Notes under the pieces: model-generated
Databases searched by the model: none
The model's input: only the letters and a program-made list of their open reading frames with translations
What the model was told of the DNA's origin: nothing
Shown here: in pieces, positions 63,380-64,000 of the stretch
Layout: each line of letters opens with the position of its first letter
Position numbering within the stretch: the stretch's first letter is position 1
Made by a program: the position numbers and the translations under genes
Origin: Thalassospiraceae bacterium LMO-SO8
GTDB lineage: Bacteria; Pseudomonadota; Alphaproteobacteria; Rhodospirillales; Casp-alpha2
Direction of reading: 5' to 3'
DNA: 64,000 bases
NCBI GenBank assembly: GCA_031655335.1
Contig: CP134226.1
Coordinates: 1,860,001-1,924,000 of the forward strand

Positions 63380-64000
63380 TTATGCGGGGACCAACATGTC
63401 CAGGCGGTCGGCCGCGATGCGGGCGTCCAAGGGCAGGCGGGTGACGATGTCGCCGTCGCCCTGCACCGGCTCGCCGGCCATGCCCTCGACGATGATCGAG
63501 GTCGCGGGCAGGACCTCGTAGTCGGGCAGCTTGTCGAGCCGGCCCAGGATCATCCAGACGGTGTAACGCAGGGCACTCCACGGCCCCACCGACTTGAACA
63601 GGCAGACATGCAGACGGGGGTCGCCGAGCGCCGCGTCCTTGGCGCAGACGAAGCGCCCGCCGTAGAAATGGCCGTTGGCGAACACGGCCGAGCCCACGTC
63701 ATAGGGTTTGCCGTCGACGATCAGCCGGTAGGACCGGAACTTGTAGCGAAAGAAACCGCGGAGCGTTTCCCACACATAGGCCATCTTTCCGATCAGGCGT
63801 TTCAGTCCCGCATCGACCGAGGCCACGACATGCGCGTCGAAGCCGACCCCGGCCATCATCACGAAGCGCCGCCCGTTGACCTCGCCCAGGGTGACCGGCC
63901 GGGTGCGGCCGAGGGCGATGGTGCGGGCCAGGCCGACGTCGTCTGTCGGCAGGTCCAATTCGGCGGCCAGCACGTTGGCGGTGCCGAGCGGGATGATGCC
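63380..64000 (-). CDS. Diacylglycerol kinase-family lipid kinase, 5' end outside window
   Basis: The frame runs off the right end of the window, so the N-terminal part is missing. What is seen begins GIIPLGTANVLAAELDLP, the conserved PLGTxNxLA segment of the DAGK catalytic domain, then the C-terminal domain FVMMAGVGFDAHVVASVD and VFANGHFYGGRFVCAKDAAL. The family phosphorylates diacylglycerol or sphingosine-like lipids. Stop at 63380. Confidence 0.85.
   Translation of the reverse strand, partial: GIIPLGTANVLAAELDLPTDDVGLARTIALGRTRPVTLGEVNGRRFVMMAGVGFDAHVVASVDAGLKRLIGKMAYVWETLRGFFRYKFRSYRLIVDGKPYDVGSAVFANGHFYGGRFVCAKDAALGDPRLHVCLFKSVGPWSALRYTVWMILGRLDKLPDYEVLPATSIIVEGMAGEPVQGDGDIVTRLPLDARIAADRLDMLVPA

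Noticed and set aside
1..64000. CRISPR array
   Set aside because: No series of regularly spaced direct repeats was seen on reading through the window.

Overview
The window looks like an alphaproteobacterial chromosome, most likely from the Rhodospirillales. The signs are an mmcB gene, GTTC-N7-GTTC type SOS boxes, a SAM-II riboswitch in front of metZ, a class I lysyl-tRNA synthetase, a plant-type glutamate-cysteine ligase and a two-subunit 2-oxoacid:ferredoxin oxidoreductase. It falls into two parts that differ visibly in base composition.

Positions 1-16622 are an integrated genomic island, less GC-rich than the rest, whose left end lies outside the window. Its right end is a 45-bp copy of the 3' half of a tRNA-Arg(CCG) gene (16578-16622), next to a P4-like integrase (15200-16426). 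The left cargo is a mixed set: a ClpP-fold periplasmic protein (cut by the window edge), a permuted papain-fold protein, a DUF4238 protein, three nuclease-type proteins (secreted SNase, HNH, EEP), small lipoproteins, an SH3-domain membrane protein, a zinc-ribbon membrane protein and an exported zinc metallopeptidase. A 370-bp gap at 9491-9860 holds several perfect complementary arms, one pair of which would form a pseudoknot, so it may encode a structured RNA. The right cargo is a DUF488 gene coupled to a second tyrosine recombinase, then a minus-strand series running from the integrase to a reverse transcriptase whose catalytic box reads YSDN instead of YxDD.

Positions 16623-64000 are GC-rich core chromosome. 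From left to right they hold: a rhodanese; a TPR/oxygenase-like gene; YjbQ; mmcB under a candidate SOS box; ada; a YgjP-like peptidase; a DHDPS-family gene; and a YcgN-like gene. Next is a complete oxygen-independent (cobalt-early) corrin-ring pathway at 23967-35018: cbiA, cbiD, cbiJ, cbiF, a cbiG-cbiH fusion, cbiL, cbiET, cbiC and cbiX, interrupted by a SCO-type copper protein and a formate/nitrite channel. After that come TPR and HD-GYP signalling genes, ubiD, a class IV aminotransferase, an S24 repressor divergent from a three-gene operon with a perfect SOS box, ubiA, rsmE, gshA, lysK, a frameshifted gene, tldD, a DUF3422 gene, metZ, fprA, korBA, pmbA (partner of TldD), an MDR oxidoreductase, a DinB-fold gene and a truncated lipid kinase.

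The observations most worth following up are the YSDN reverse transcriptase and its neighbours, the S24/SOS-box locus of unknown function at 41995-44171, the SAM-II aptamer with a readable terminator/antiterminator switch at 54023-54129, and the candidate structured RNA at 9567-9735.
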